Positions 25,900-36,443 of a stretch of DNA of 57,033 nucleotides are shown here, piece after piece (positions within the stretch are counted from its first letter, which is position 1; each line of letters opens with the position of its first letter). Source of the DNA: an uncultured Actinomycetes bacterium. Its GTDB lineage: Bacteria; Actinomycetota; Thermoleophilia; Solirubrobacterales; 70-9. Under the pieces are notes generated by a model. It made no database searches, was not told the origin of the DNA, and worked only from the letters and a program-made list of their open reading frames with translations. The DNA lies in assembly GCA_946482365.1 (NCBI GenBank), contig CAMLQY010000011.1, positions 1 through 57,033 of the forward strand, given 5' to 3'. The translations under genes were made by a program, and so were the position numbers.

Positions 25900-26673
25900 G
25901 TGCTCCTTGCGGTCGACGTCGGCAACACCCAGACCCACCTAGGCGCTTTCGACGGCGAGCGCCTGGTCGAGCATTGGCGCTTCCAGACTCGATCGGGGGC
26001 GACGGGCGACGAGCTGGCCGAGCGGATTGCCGGCTTCTTCGCCCTCTGCGGCATGTCCCTGACCGACGTTGACGCCGTTTGCGTCTCCTCGGTCGTGCCA
26101 CCGCTGGGCGCCCAGTTCGAGCGGCTCGCCAAGCGCTACCTCGACGCGGAGTGCCTGACGATCGGGCCGGGGGTGAAGACCGGCATGCCGATACGGATCG
26201 AGAACCCGCTCGAGGTCGGAGCCGACCGGCTGGTGAACGCGATCGCCGCCTACGCGCGCTTCGGCGAGGCCTGCGTCTCGGTCGACTTCGGCACCGGGAT
26301 CAACATCGACGTCGTCTCTGCCGACGGCGAGTACCTCGGCGGTGCGATCGGCCCCGGGCTCGCACCTTCGCTCAGTGCCCTGATCGACCGGGCGGCTCGG
26401 ATCAGCCGGATCGACCTTGAAGAGCCGCGGGAAGCGATCGGCCGCTCGACCCGTGCGGCGATCAACTCCGGCTTCATCTTCGGCTTCGCCGGCCTGATCG
26501 ACGGCATCGTCAGGCGAATCGAAGAGGAGCTCCCGAACCCGAGGCTGCTGGCCACCGGCGGGTACGCCTCCGCCGTCGTGCCGTTCACCGAGACGATCGA
26601 CGAGGTCGACGACATGCTTACCCTGAAGGGGCTGCGCCTGATCCATGCGAGGAACACGCCCACAGCTGACTGA
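25900..26673 (+). CDS. coaX: Type III pantothenate kinase CoaX (257 aa)
   Basis: First step of coenzyme A synthesis, ATP-dependent and insensitive to CoA feedback. Seen: the phosphate-1 motif AVDVGNTQTHLG (Asp and Asn in DVGNT), SVVPPL, GADRLVNAIAA (GxDR), DFGTGINIDVVS (usual DFGTAxTxD, here GINID) and GGAIGPGL. Length normal. Start GTG 25900, leaderless pattern. Its last 29 bases overlap dusB. Confidence 0.95.
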   Translation: MLLAVDVGNTQTHLGAFDGERLVEHWRFQTRSGATGDELAERIAGFFALCGMSLTDVDAVCVSSVVPPLGAQFERLAKRYLDAECLTIGPGVKTGMPIRIENPLEVGADRLVNAIAAYARFGEACVSVDFGTGINIDVVSADGEYLGGAIGPGLAPSLSALIDRAARISRIDLEEPREAIGRSTRAAINSGFIFGFAGLIDGIVRRIEEELPNPRLLATGGYASAVVPFTETIDEVDDMLTLKGLRLIHARNTPTAD

Positions 26674-27640
26674 TCCCTTCCGGATCGCCGACGTCGAGAT
26701 CTCCAATCGCGTCCTGCTCGCCCCCCTGGCGGGGATCGGCAACTGGTTCGTGCGCCTGCAGGCGAAGCGATACGGGGCCGGCCTGGCCGTCTCGGAGATG
26801 GTCTCGAGCTTCGGCTTGCACCACCGCAACGAGCGCACCCTGCGCGAGCTGATGCGCATCCACCCGGACGAGCACCCTGTCTCGATCCAGCTCTTCGGCC
26901 ACGACGCCGAGGTGATGCGCTCGGGGGCGGCGATCGCCGCCGAGGCCGGGGCGGACCTGATCGACATCAACATGGGATGCCCGGTGCGCAAGGTGCGCAA
27001 GACGGGGGCGGGAGCCGAGCTGCTGCGCGACCACGAGCTTGCCCTCTCGCTTGCCCGCAGCGCGGCCGAGGGCAGTGGCCTTCCCGTCACGGTGAAGCTG
27101 CGCTCGGGGATCGAAGCGGGCGATCACTCCGGATTCGAGCTCGCCGTCCGCCTGGCCGGGGAGGCGGGCGTCGCGGCGATCGCCTTTCACCCGAGGGCGG
27201 CCACGGCCGGTCACAAGGGAAGCCCCGACTACGAGCTCACGCGCGAGCTGGTCGAGCGGGTGGAGGTGCCTGTGATCGTCTCGGGGGGGTTGAGCAGCGC
27301 GGCAGCGGCTCGTGCCGCCTACGAGGAGTCAGGCGCGGCCGCGGTGATGATCGCTCGCGGCTCGCTCGGAAACCCATGGGTCTTCGAGGAGCTGACCGGC
27401 GCTCGCACCGAGCCCCCCGACCGAGCCGAGGTCGTCGCCGAGCTGCTCTGGACGATCGACCGCGCCGAGGAGCACCTCGGCAGCGACCGGGCCGGTCGCT
27501 ACCTGCGCAAGTTCTACCCCTGGTACGTCGAATCGCTCGGGATCGATTCCGAGCTTGCGGACGAGCTCCAGCGCAGTGCCGAGCTGCCCGAGGCCCGTCG
27601 TCTGATCGCCGAGCTAGGCACTCCAGCTCCCTCGCTATAA
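26645..27640 (+). CDS. dusB: tRNA-dihydrouridine synthase (DusB type, 331 aa)
   Basis: FMN enzyme that reduces uridines in the tRNA D-loop. Seen: TIM barrel start VLLAPLAGIGNWFVRL, QLFGHDAEVM, DINMGCPVRKV with the active-site Cys, VTVKLRSG, IAFHPRAATAGHKG (usual HGRTR, here HPRAA) and IARGSLGNPWVF. The change in the HGRTR motif is worth noting. Overlaps the end of coaX, so expression is coupled. Same place as dusB in Bacillus, before lysS. Confidence 0.93.
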   Translation: MRGTRPQLTDPFRIADVEISNRVLLAPLAGIGNWFVRLQAKRYGAGLAVSEMVSSFGLHHRNERTLRELMRIHPDEHPVSIQLFGHDAEVMRSGAAIAAEAGADLIDINMGCPVRKVRKTGAGAELLRDHELALSLARSAAEGSGLPVTVKLRSGIEAGDHSGFELAVRLAGEAGVAAIAFHPRAATAGHKGSPDYELTRELVERVEVPVIVSGGLSSAAAARAAYEESGAAAVMIARGSLGNPWVFEELTGARTEPPDRAEVVAELLWTIDRAEEHLGSDRAGRYLRKFYPWYVESLGIDSELADELQRSAELPEARRLIAELGTPAPSL

Positions 27641-27750
27641 TCCCGCGACTTCCGGCCCTGGTGTGGTGACTCGATGCCGCCGCACCTGGCCGTTTTTTCG
27701 GTCTAGGAGCCGGCGCCGCCGTCTCAATCCAAGAAGCGAGGTCAGGACAA

Positions 27751-28230
27751 GTGAGTCGCCAGTCCGTAATCACCCCTGAGGGTCTCGAGAAGCTCAAGGA
27801 GGAGATAGAGCGCCTTTCGACTGTGAAGCGGCGCGAGGTCGCCGAGCGGATCAAGGAGGCGCGCGAGTTCGGTGACATCTCTGAGAACGCCGAGTACGAC
27901 GACGCCAAGAACGAGCAGGCCCTGCTCGAGCAGCGGATCGCCCAGCTCGAAGAGAGGCTGCGCCGTGCCACGGTGATCGACGAGAAGGATCTCGGCACAG
28001 ACGAGGTCCAGTTCGGCTCGATCGTCCACGTCAAAGACCAGAAGACGGGCGACTCGCAGAAGTTCCAGATCGTCGGCTCGACCGAGGCCGACCCGCTCGA
28101 GCACAAGCTCTCCAACGAGTCGCCGATCGGCAAAGCGCTGATTGGGCACAAGCGCAACGACATCGTCACGGTCGAGGTTCCGCGCGGGCCCAAGAAGAAA
28201 TTGAAGATCACCAAGATCGAGACCGCATAG
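27751..28230 (+). CDS. greA: Transcription elongation factor GreA (159 aa)
   Basis: Rescues backtracked RNA polymerase by stimulating RNA cleavage. Seen: an N-terminal coiled coil with the acidic tip FGDISENAEYDDAKNEQA (catalytic-type Asp and Glu), and a C-terminal FKBP-like domain with SPIGKALIGHKRNDIVTVEVP. Normal length. Start GTG 27751, preceded by GAGGTCAGGA. The 110-bp gap before it contains a T6 run (27694-27699) but no clear stem. Lies 12 nt before lysS. Confidence 0.95.
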   Translation: MSRQSVITPEGLEKLKEEIERLSTVKRREVAERIKEAREFGDISENAEYDDAKNEQALLEQRIAQLEERLRRATVIDEKDLGTDEVQFGSIVHVKDQKTGDSQKFQIVGSTEADPLEHKLSNESPIGKALIGHKRNDIVTVEVPRGPKKKLKITKIETA

Positions 28231-28242
28231 GGTCTCGCTCCA

Positions 28243-29721
28243 ATGGGCGAGACCGAAGAGCCGAAACTCTCCGACGTTCTCGCCGACAGGCGGGAGAAGC
28301 TGGAGCGGTTGCGGGAGGCTGGGATCGACCCGTTCCCTCCCGAGTTCGCCGAGAAGGAGGACATCGGCGAGGTTCGCGCCGCGCACGAGGGGCTGGCGCC
28401 GGGGATCGAGACCGAGTCGCGCCACCGGGTCGCCGGGCGGATCGTCGGGCGCCGCGGCCACGGCAAGGCCTGCTTCCTCGACCTCCGCGACGGCAGCGGC
28501 CAGATCCAGCTCCATGCCCGCGAGGACCTCCTCGGCGAGGAGCCGTACCGCCTGCTGGTCGACCTCGACCTCGGCGACGTCGTCGGCGTCGAGGGCACGG
28601 CCCTGGCGACCAGGCGCGGCGGGGAGCTTTCGCTGGCGATCGACCGCTGGCGCCTTCTCGCCAAGAGCCTTCGGCCGCCCCCCGACAAGTTCCACGGCCT
28701 CGAGGACGTGGAGACCCGCTATCGCCATCGCGAGCTGGACCTGATCGCCAACGAGGAGAGCCGGCGCCGCTTCGCGCTGCGCGCCCGCACCGTCAGCGAG
28801 ATTCGCCGCTGGCTCGACGAACGCGGTTTCGTCGAGGTCGAGACGCCGGTCCTGCAGCCGCTCTACGGCGGTGCCCTGGCACGGCCGTTCACGACCCACC
28901 ACAACGCCCTCGATCGCGACTTCTACCTGCGGATCGCCACCGAGCTCTACCTCAAGCGGCTCGTGGTGGGCGGCATCGACCGCGTCTACGAGCTGGGCAA
29001 GGACTTCCGCAACGAGGGCGTCTCGCACAAGCACAACCCCGAGTTCACGATGCTCGAGTGGTACGAGGCCTGTGCGGACTACACCGCCACCGCGCACAAG
29101 GTCGAGACGATGGTCGCCGAGGTCGCCGAGCGGGTGCTGGGAACGACCGAGGTGAGGCGCGGCGAGGCGACGATCGACTTCGCCCCGCCCTGGAAGCGGG
29201 TGACCCTGCGCGACGCCATCCGCGAGCGCACCGGCATCGACGTCGCCGAGCACCCCACCCGGGAGGCCCTGGCCGAGGCGATGGGAACGGAGCCCGACCC
29301 CGAGGAGGGCTGGGGCAAGCTGGTCGACGGGCTGCTCTCCAGGTCGGTCGAGCCGGAGCTGGTCCAGCCCACCTTCGTCCTCGACTATCCGGTCGAGCTC
29401 TCGCCCTTCGCCAAGTCCCACCGCTCCGAGGAGGGCCTGGTCGAGCGCTTCGAGGCCTTCGCCGGGGGGATGGAGATCGCCAACGGGTTCAGCGAGCTCA
29501 ACGACCCCGACGAGCAGCGCCGGCGCTTCGAGCAGCAGGCGGAGGAGCTGGCCCGCGGCGACGAGGAGGCCCAGCCCTACGACGAGGACTTCGTCGCCGC
29601 GCTCGAACAGGGAATGCCGCCGACCGGAGGCGTCGGCATCGGGATCGACCGCCTGGTGATGCTGCTGACCGGCGCGAAGAGCGTTCGCGAGGTCGTTCTC
29701 TACCCCGCGATGCGCAGCTGA
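28243..29721 (+). CDS. lysS: Lysyl-tRNA synthetase, class II (492 aa)
   Basis: Charges tRNA-Lys. Seen: N-terminal OB-fold anticodon domain (residues about 60-140, VAGRIVGRRGHGKACFLDLRD cited in part as GRRGHGKACFLDLRD), class II motif 1 (FVEVETPVLQPLYGG), motif 2 (FRNEGVSHKHNPEFTMLEWY) and motif 3 (GVGIGIDRLVMLLTG). Normal length. Cotranscribed with greA. A weak hairpin GGCC-aaaa-GGCC (29725-29736) follows the stop. Confidence 0.96.
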   Translation: MGETEEPKLSDVLADRREKLERLREAGIDPFPPEFAEKEDIGEVRAAHEGLAPGIETESRHRVAGRIVGRRGHGKACFLDLRDGSGQIQLHAREDLLGEEPYRLLVDLDLGDVVGVEGTALATRRGGELSLAIDRWRLLAKSLRPPPDKFHGLEDVETRYRHRELDLIANEESRRRFALRARTVSEIRRWLDERGFVEVETPVLQPLYGGALARPFTTHHNALDRDFYLRIATELYLKRLVVGGIDRVYELGKDFRNEGVSHKHNPEFTMLEWYEACADYTATAHKVETMVAEVAERVLGTTEVRRGEATIDFAPPWKRVTLRDAIRERTGIDVAEHPTREALAEAMGTEPDPEEGWGKLVDGLLSRSVEPELVQPTFVLDYPVELSPFAKSHRSEEGLVERFEAFAGGMEIANGFSELNDPDEQRRRFEQQAEELARGDEEAQPYDEDFVAALEQGMPPTGGVGIGIDRLVMLLTGAKSVREVVLYPAMRS

Positions 29722-29876
29722 ACCGGCCAAAAGGCCGCTCTGAGCGAAATTTTGCGTCCCGGGGCCGGTTGGACGCTCTCGGTATCGTTAGTGGGCACAT
29801 GGGCGCTTCCCGATGAACCGAAGGGCGTCCGCCGATACTTACTCAGCGTCGCTGCGTTGAGTGGATAGAGAGACTT
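29722..29876 (+). promoter_or_regulatory. clpC upstream region
   Basis: 155 bp between lysS and clpC. It holds the GGCC-aaaa-GGCC hairpin and several A/T-rich hexamers (TATCGT near 29786, TACTTA near 29837) that could be -10 elements. I looked for CtsR, HspR and ClgR type repeats and found no good match. Confidence 0.3.
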
Positions 29877-32474
<2,598 letters not shown>

Positions 32475-32475
32475 G

Positions 32476-32556
32476 CGCGCGGGTCCTGTCGTGGGGCAGG
32501 GGGGCCTGCGGGCGAGGTGTACGTCCTCGACCCCCCTGCCCCACGCCACCCGCGCG
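32476..32556. repeat. Palindromic element, family 1, copy 2 (inverted)
   Basis: An 81-bp element just after the clpC stop. Outer arms CGCGCGGGT (32476-32484) and ACCCGCGCG (32548-32556); the left side reads GCGGGTCCTGTCG and the right CGCCACCCGC, that is, the reverse orientation of the copies near 5.0 and 50.4 kb. Inner arms are a perfect 15-bp pair (32490-32504 and 32531-32545, CGTGGGGCAGGGGGG), and the centre has CGAGG/CCTCG. No T tract. Confidence 0.8.
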
Positions 32557-32567
32557 AGCTGCGGCCT

Positions 32568-32573
32568 TATGGT
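32568..32573 (+). promoter_or_regulatory. -10 box of the aldo/keto reductase-like gene
   Basis: TATGGT, 8 nt before ATG 32582; 11 bp after the palindromic element. Confidence 0.45.
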
Positions 32574-32581
32574 TCGGTCTC

Positions 32582-33712
32582 ATGCCTGAGCCTGGACGTA
32601 CTGCCATCGGTACTTGGAGCGGGGGGCGCTTTCTCCGTTTTGGGGAGGCTGTCGACGAGGAGCGCTTGATGGAGCTGTTGAGGTCCGGTGGGGGGATTGA
32701 GACTGTTCTGACCGCTGACACTTATGGGCAGGGGGAGGCAGACGCTTTGCTGGGGCGGGCGCTGGGTGGGGTGCCGCGTGGCGATTACTGCCTGGTCGGG
32801 GCGGTGGGGCATGACTTCTACGAGGGGGAGAGGGACGGGCCGCGGGGGTACCCGCGGTTTACGGATCCGCGGTTGCGGGGGGAGAGCGAGTATGCGGGGT
32901 ATCTGCGGATGGCCGCCGAGAAGAGCCTCGAGCGGATCGGCGTTTCCTCCTTCGACCTGCTGCTGCTGCACAACCCGGACCGGATCGGCTACTCGAGCGA
33001 GGCGGTCTGGGACGGCATGGAGGCGCTGCGAGAGGCGGGGCTGACGGCGCAGATCGGCATCGCCCCCGGGCCGGCCAACGGCTTCACGCTCGACCTGATC
33101 TCCTGCCTGGAGCGCTTCGGCGAGCGGATCGATTGGGCGATGATCATCCTCAACCCGTTCGAGCCCTGGCCGGGCGAGCTCTGCCTCGAGGCCGCCGAGC
33201 GCCACGGCGTCAGGGTGATCACCCGGGTAGTCGACTACGGCGGCCTCTTCTGGGGGGACCTGAGCCCGCAGACCCAGCTGGCCGAGCACGATCACCGGGC
33301 CTTCCGCCCGCCTGGCTGGATCGAGGCGGGGCTGGAGAAGCTGGAGCGGCTTCAGCCCTTCGCCGAACGGGCCAGGCTCACCTTCATCCAGCTCGCCTGC
33401 CAGTGGAACCTCGCCCACCCGGCGGTCGAGTGCGCCGTCCCCACCTTGATCCAGGAGCTGGGAGAAGCGGCCTGCCCAATCGAGGCGAAGCGGCTGGAGC
33501 TCGCGACGCTGCCCACCGAGCAACGCCTCTCCGACGAGGACGTCGCCGCGATCCGCGCGATCGGCGACAACACCGGCAGCATGGCGCTGAAGGGCGCCAA
33601 CCCCCAGCACGAGGGCGAGGAGCGCCCTGACCGCTGGTCGCTCAGCGACGAGCTGGCCGAAGTCGGGGGGCGCTGGGGCATCGACCCCGGTCGCGACCTC
33701 CTCGCCACATAG
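32582..33712 (+). CDS. Aldo/keto reductase-like protein with altered catalytic residues (376 aa)
   Basis: The TIM-barrel AKR pattern is clear: ADTYGQGEADALLGRAL (AKR Tyr kept), LLLLHNPDRIGYS (His kept), GLTAQIGIAPGPA, and the late SMALKGANPQH. However, the usual Asp four residues before the Tyr is Leu (VLTADTYG), and the usual catalytic Lys in a VxTKVG motif is Ala (CLVGAVGHD). If the by-eye alignment holds, two of the four catalytic residues are missing. The first 300 bases use G- and T-ending codons far more than the rest, a mosaic look. Occupies the place where Bacillus has radA. Confidence 0.75.
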   Translation: MPEPGRTAIGTWSGGRFLRFGEAVDEERLMELLRSGGGIETVLTADTYGQGEADALLGRALGGVPRGDYCLVGAVGHDFYEGERDGPRGYPRFTDPRLRGESEYAGYLRMAAEKSLERIGVSSFDLLLLHNPDRIGYSSEAVWDGMEALREAGLTAQIGIAPGPANGFTLDLISCLERFGERIDWAMIILNPFEPWPGELCLEAAERHGVRVITRVVDYGGLFWGDLSPQTQLAEHDHRAFRPPGWIEAGLEKLERLQPFAERARLTFIQLACQWNLAHPAVECAVPTLIQELGEAACPIEAKRLELATLPTEQRLSDEDVAAIRAIGDNTGSMALKGANPQHEGEERPDRWSLSDELAEVGGRWGIDPGRDLLAT

Positions 33713-33715
33713 CCT
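33710..33715 (+). promoter_or_regulatory. -10 box of the MFS gene, overlapping the upstream stop codon
   Basis: TAGCCT: its first three bases are the TAG stop of the upstream gene, and it lies 7 nt before ATG 33723. The MFS gene may thus have its own leaderless transcript. Confidence 0.5.
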
Positions 33716-33722
33716 GCGCTCG

Positions 33723-35153
33723 ATGGACCGCAAGTGGTGGACCCTGATCGGGGCCTGCTCCGGGCTCTTCCTGCTGATGCTGGATTCCACCGTCGTGGCG
33801 CTGGCGCTGTCCTCGATCCGCGCCGACCTCGGCACCGATGCGGCGGAGCTGCAGTGGGTGATGAACGGCTACCTGCTGACGATCGCCGTGCTCGTGGTGA
33901 CCGCCGGGCGGCTGGGCGACATGTTCGGTCGCAAGCGGGTCTTCGTCGTCGGCATGGCGCTCTTCGGGGCGGGCTCGGTGCTCTCGGGCGCGGCGCAGGA
34001 CCCGCTGATGCTGATCGGCGGGCGGGTCCTGCAGGGCGTCGGCGCAGCTCCCGTCCTCTCGCTCTCGCTGGCGATCGTCTGCAACGCCTTTCCGGCCGGC
34101 GAGCAGCCGCGGGCGCTGGGCGCCTGGGCGGCGGTCTCGGCGGTTGCCCTGGCGATCGGCCCGGTCCTCGGCGGGGCGCTCGTCGCACTCGACTGGCGGC
34201 TGATCTTCTGGGTCAACCTGCCGGTGGTCGCGCTCGGCCTGGCGATCGTCGTGGCCGCCGCGCCGGAGTCGACCGATCCCGGTGCTGGCAGGCGGATCGA
34301 CCTGCCCGGGCTGCTGGCGCTCACCGTCGGCCTGACCGCCGTCGTCCTGGCGATGATCCAGTCGCGGGCCTGGGCCGCGGCGGCCACCGCCTCCCTGGCG
34401 GTGCTGGGCGTCCTAGCCCTGGCGCTCTTCGCCCGGATCGAGCGCCGCGTGCGCGAGCCGATCGTCGAATTCGAGCTCTTTCGCAACGGCCCCTACTTCG
34501 GCGCCAGCGCCGCCGCCTTCGCCGTCGTCGGCTCTTACTGGGCCGTGATGTTCTTCCAGCCCCAGTACCTCCAGGACGCGCTCGGGCACTCGGCGATCCT
34601 CAGCGGCGTGCTGATCCTGCCGGTCACGGTCCCGATGGTGTTCATCTCACCCTTCTCGGGCCGGCTGATCGGTCGCTTCGGCGCGCGCCGGCTGATGACG
34701 GCGGGGATGCTCTTCGGCACCGCGGGGCTCCTCGTCTTGACCCGGATCGCGCCGGACACCTCCTATGCCCTGGCGCTGGTCGGCTACCTGCTCTTCGGAA
34801 TCGCGATCGGCCTCGTCTACGCCCCGATGTCGACGGCGGCGATGGCGGCGATGCCGGCGGAGAAGGTCGGGATCGCCTCCGGGGTGCTGGCGATGGACCG
34901 GATCGTCGCCGGCTCGCTTGCCCTTGCCGCGACGGGCGCGGCCTTTCACGCGCTGCAGGCCGCAGGCGACTCGTTCACGGACTCGATCGCCGGCTCGACC
35001 TGGGTCTCGGTCGCCCTCTGTGCCCTCGGCACCGTCCTGACCTGGCTCTTCGTTCGCGATCCAGGCTCGCCCGGTCCCGACCCCGCCGTGGCGGGCGAGC
35101 CCCGGGCGGAAGACCTCCAGCACCACCGCCATCACCGTCGTTTCCACCTCTGA
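33723..35153 (+). CDS. MFS drug-efflux transporter, DHA2 type (476 aa)
   Basis: Proton-driven exporter of the 14-helix EmrB/QacA group. Seen: motif A-like GRLGDMFGRKRVFVVG after helix 2, LDSTVVALAL in helix 1, motif C-like region AIGPVLGGALVALDWRLIFWVNLP (cited in part as GPVLGGALVALDWR), and further helices to residue about 450, then a His-rich tail (HHRHHRRFHL). Substrate unknown. Ten bases after the aldo/keto reductase-like gene. Confidence 0.9.
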   Translation: MDRKWWTLIGACSGLFLLMLDSTVVALALSSIRADLGTDAAELQWVMNGYLLTIAVLVVTAGRLGDMFGRKRVFVVGMALFGAGSVLSGAAQDPLMLIGGRVLQGVGAAPVLSLSLAIVCNAFPAGEQPRALGAWAAVSAVALAIGPVLGGALVALDWRLIFWVNLPVVALGLAIVVAAAPESTDPGAGRRIDLPGLLALTVGLTAVVLAMIQSRAWAAAATASLAVLGVLALALFARIERRVREPIVEFELFRNGPYFGASAAAFAVVGSYWAVMFFQPQYLQDALGHSAILSGVLILPVTVPMVFISPFSGRLIGRFGARRLMTAGMLFGTAGLLVLTRIAPDTSYALALVGYLLFGIAIGLVYAPMSTAAMAAMPAEKVGIASGVLAMDRIVAGSLALAATGAAFHALQAAGDSFTDSIAGSTWVSVALCALGTVLTWLFVRDPGSPGPDPAVAGEPRAEDLQHHRHHRRFHL

Positions 35154-35187
35154 TTGCGGGACTTGCGGCCTTGGGTGACGAGACTCC

Positions 35188-35216
35188 TTGACAACGACCA
35201 TCCCGACCTGTCCACT
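35188..35216 (+). promoter_or_regulatory. Candidate promoter of disA
   Basis: TTGACA (35188-35193), 17-nt spacer, TCCACT (35211-35216). The -35 is a perfect match, the -10 moderate. Transcription would start near 35223, ahead of a small hairpin with a T run. Confidence 0.45.
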
Positions 35217-35229
35217 TGGATTTGCCCAC

Positions 35230-35251
35230 ACCGCATTGGAAAGCGGTTTTT
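35230..35251 (+). terminator. Terminator-like hairpin in the disA leader
   Basis: ACCGC-attggaa-AGCGGT-like stem (CCGC 35231-35234, GCGG 35243-35246) followed by TTTTT (35247-35251). It lies between the candidate promoter and the disA start, so it could attenuate disA or, in part, end the MFS transcript. The stem is short. Confidence 0.35.
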
Positions 35252-35267
35252 GCCATCCTAGACGGCG

Positions 35268-36380
35268 ATGTCAGCGCTTCCTGGGGATGAGCTTCATGAG
35301 TTGTCCGAACGCCAAGATCCCCGCCTACTGAGAGCTCTCGACGTGGTCGCGCCGGGCGGTGCCCTGCGCGAGGGGCTCGACAACATCGTCCACTCCCGCA
35401 GCGGTGGCCTGATCGTCGTCGGCGACCCGGGCGACATCTCCCACCTGCTCTCCGGAGGGATCCAGCTCGACATCGACTACACGCCGGCGATGCTGTACCA
35501 GGTGGCGAAGATGGACGGTGCCATCGTGCTCAACGCCGAGGCGACGAAGATCGTCTGGGCCAACGTCCAGCTGATGCCCGACCCGACGATCCTCTCGGCC
35601 GAGACCGGCACCCGCCACCGCACGGCCGAGCGTGTCTCCAAACAGACCGAGGCGCTGGTGATCGCCATCTCCCAGCGCCGCGACGTGGTCTCCCTATACG
35701 TCGAGGGGACGAAGTACATCCTGCAGGACATCCCCGCGGTGCTGGCCAAGGCGAACCAGGGCCTGGCGACCCTCGACAAGTACCGCGCCCGGCTCGACCA
35801 GGTCTCCAACCGGCTCACCGTGCTCGAGTTCGAGGGCGGCGGGGTCCTCTACGACGCGCTCGCCGTCCTCCAGCGCGCCGAGCTGGTGACCCGGATGGCG
35901 GTCGAGGTCGAGCGCTACATCGTCGAGCTCGGCACCGAGGGCCGCCTGATCGAGATGCAGCTGGAGGAGACGATGGTCGGCGTCGCCGCCGACAAGTCGT
36001 CGCTGATCCGCGACTACAGCCTCGAAGACTCCGAGGAGAACCTGGCGACGGTGCTGCAGTCGCTGGCGCGGCTGCCGCACCAGGACGTGCTCGACTTCGG
36101 CCGTCTCGCCGAGCTGCTCGGCTACGACCGCAAGCTGAACACCCTCGACTTCCCGGTCGCTCCGCGGGGCTACCGCGTGCTCGGCCGCGTGCCGCGCATC
36201 CCAAAGCTTGTCGTCCAGAAGATCATCCACGAGCTGGGTGGGCTGGAGGAGGTCCTGGCTGCCTCCGACGCCGACCTCGAGGCTGTCGAGGACGTCGGCC
36301 CGACCAGGGCAAAGGACATCCGCGAGGGCCTGCGCAGGCTTCAGGAGGTCGACCTGGTCGACCGGTACCTACAAAGCTGA
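35268..36380 (+). CDS. disA: Diadenylate cyclase DisA, DNA integrity scanning protein (370 aa)
   Basis: Makes c-di-AMP from two ATP and scans DNA for branched structures. Seen: DAC domain with DGA (residues 83-85) and RHR (116-118), a helical linker, and a C-terminal helix-hairpin-helix domain with LGGLEEVLAASDADLEAVEDVGPTRA (cited in part as EAVEDVGPTRAKDI). Usual length, octamer expected. Given that DisA binds branched DNA, the many long palindromes in this chromosome are of interest as possible targets (inference). carD follows in the same frame 63 bases downstream. Confidence 0.97.
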   Translation: MSALPGDELHELSERQDPRLLRALDVVAPGGALREGLDNIVHSRSGGLIVVGDPGDISHLLSGGIQLDIDYTPAMLYQVAKMDGAIVLNAEATKIVWANVQLMPDPTILSAETGTRHRTAERVSKQTEALVIAISQRRDVVSLYVEGTKYILQDIPAVLAKANQGLATLDKYRARLDQVSNRLTVLEFEGGGVLYDALAVLQRAELVTRMAVEVERYIVELGTEGRLIEMQLEETMVGVAADKSSLIRDYSLEDSEENLATVLQSLARLPHQDVLDFGRLAELLGYDRKLNTLDFPVAPRGYRVLGRVPRIPKLVVQKIIHELGGLEEVLAASDADLEAVEDVGPTRAKDIREGLRRLQEVDLVDRYLQS

Positions 36381-36443
36381 ACGGCGAATCGACGCCGTCG
36401 AAAAGGAAAGGAGCACCCGATTTCTGAGCTAGCAGAGGAGGCC

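Noticed and set aside
29722..29876. CtsR, HspR (HAIR) or ClgR operator upstream of clpC.
   Set aside because: Only partial matches such as GTTGAGT near 29854 and GCGAAATTTTGCG near 29745; none has both half-sites at the right spacing.
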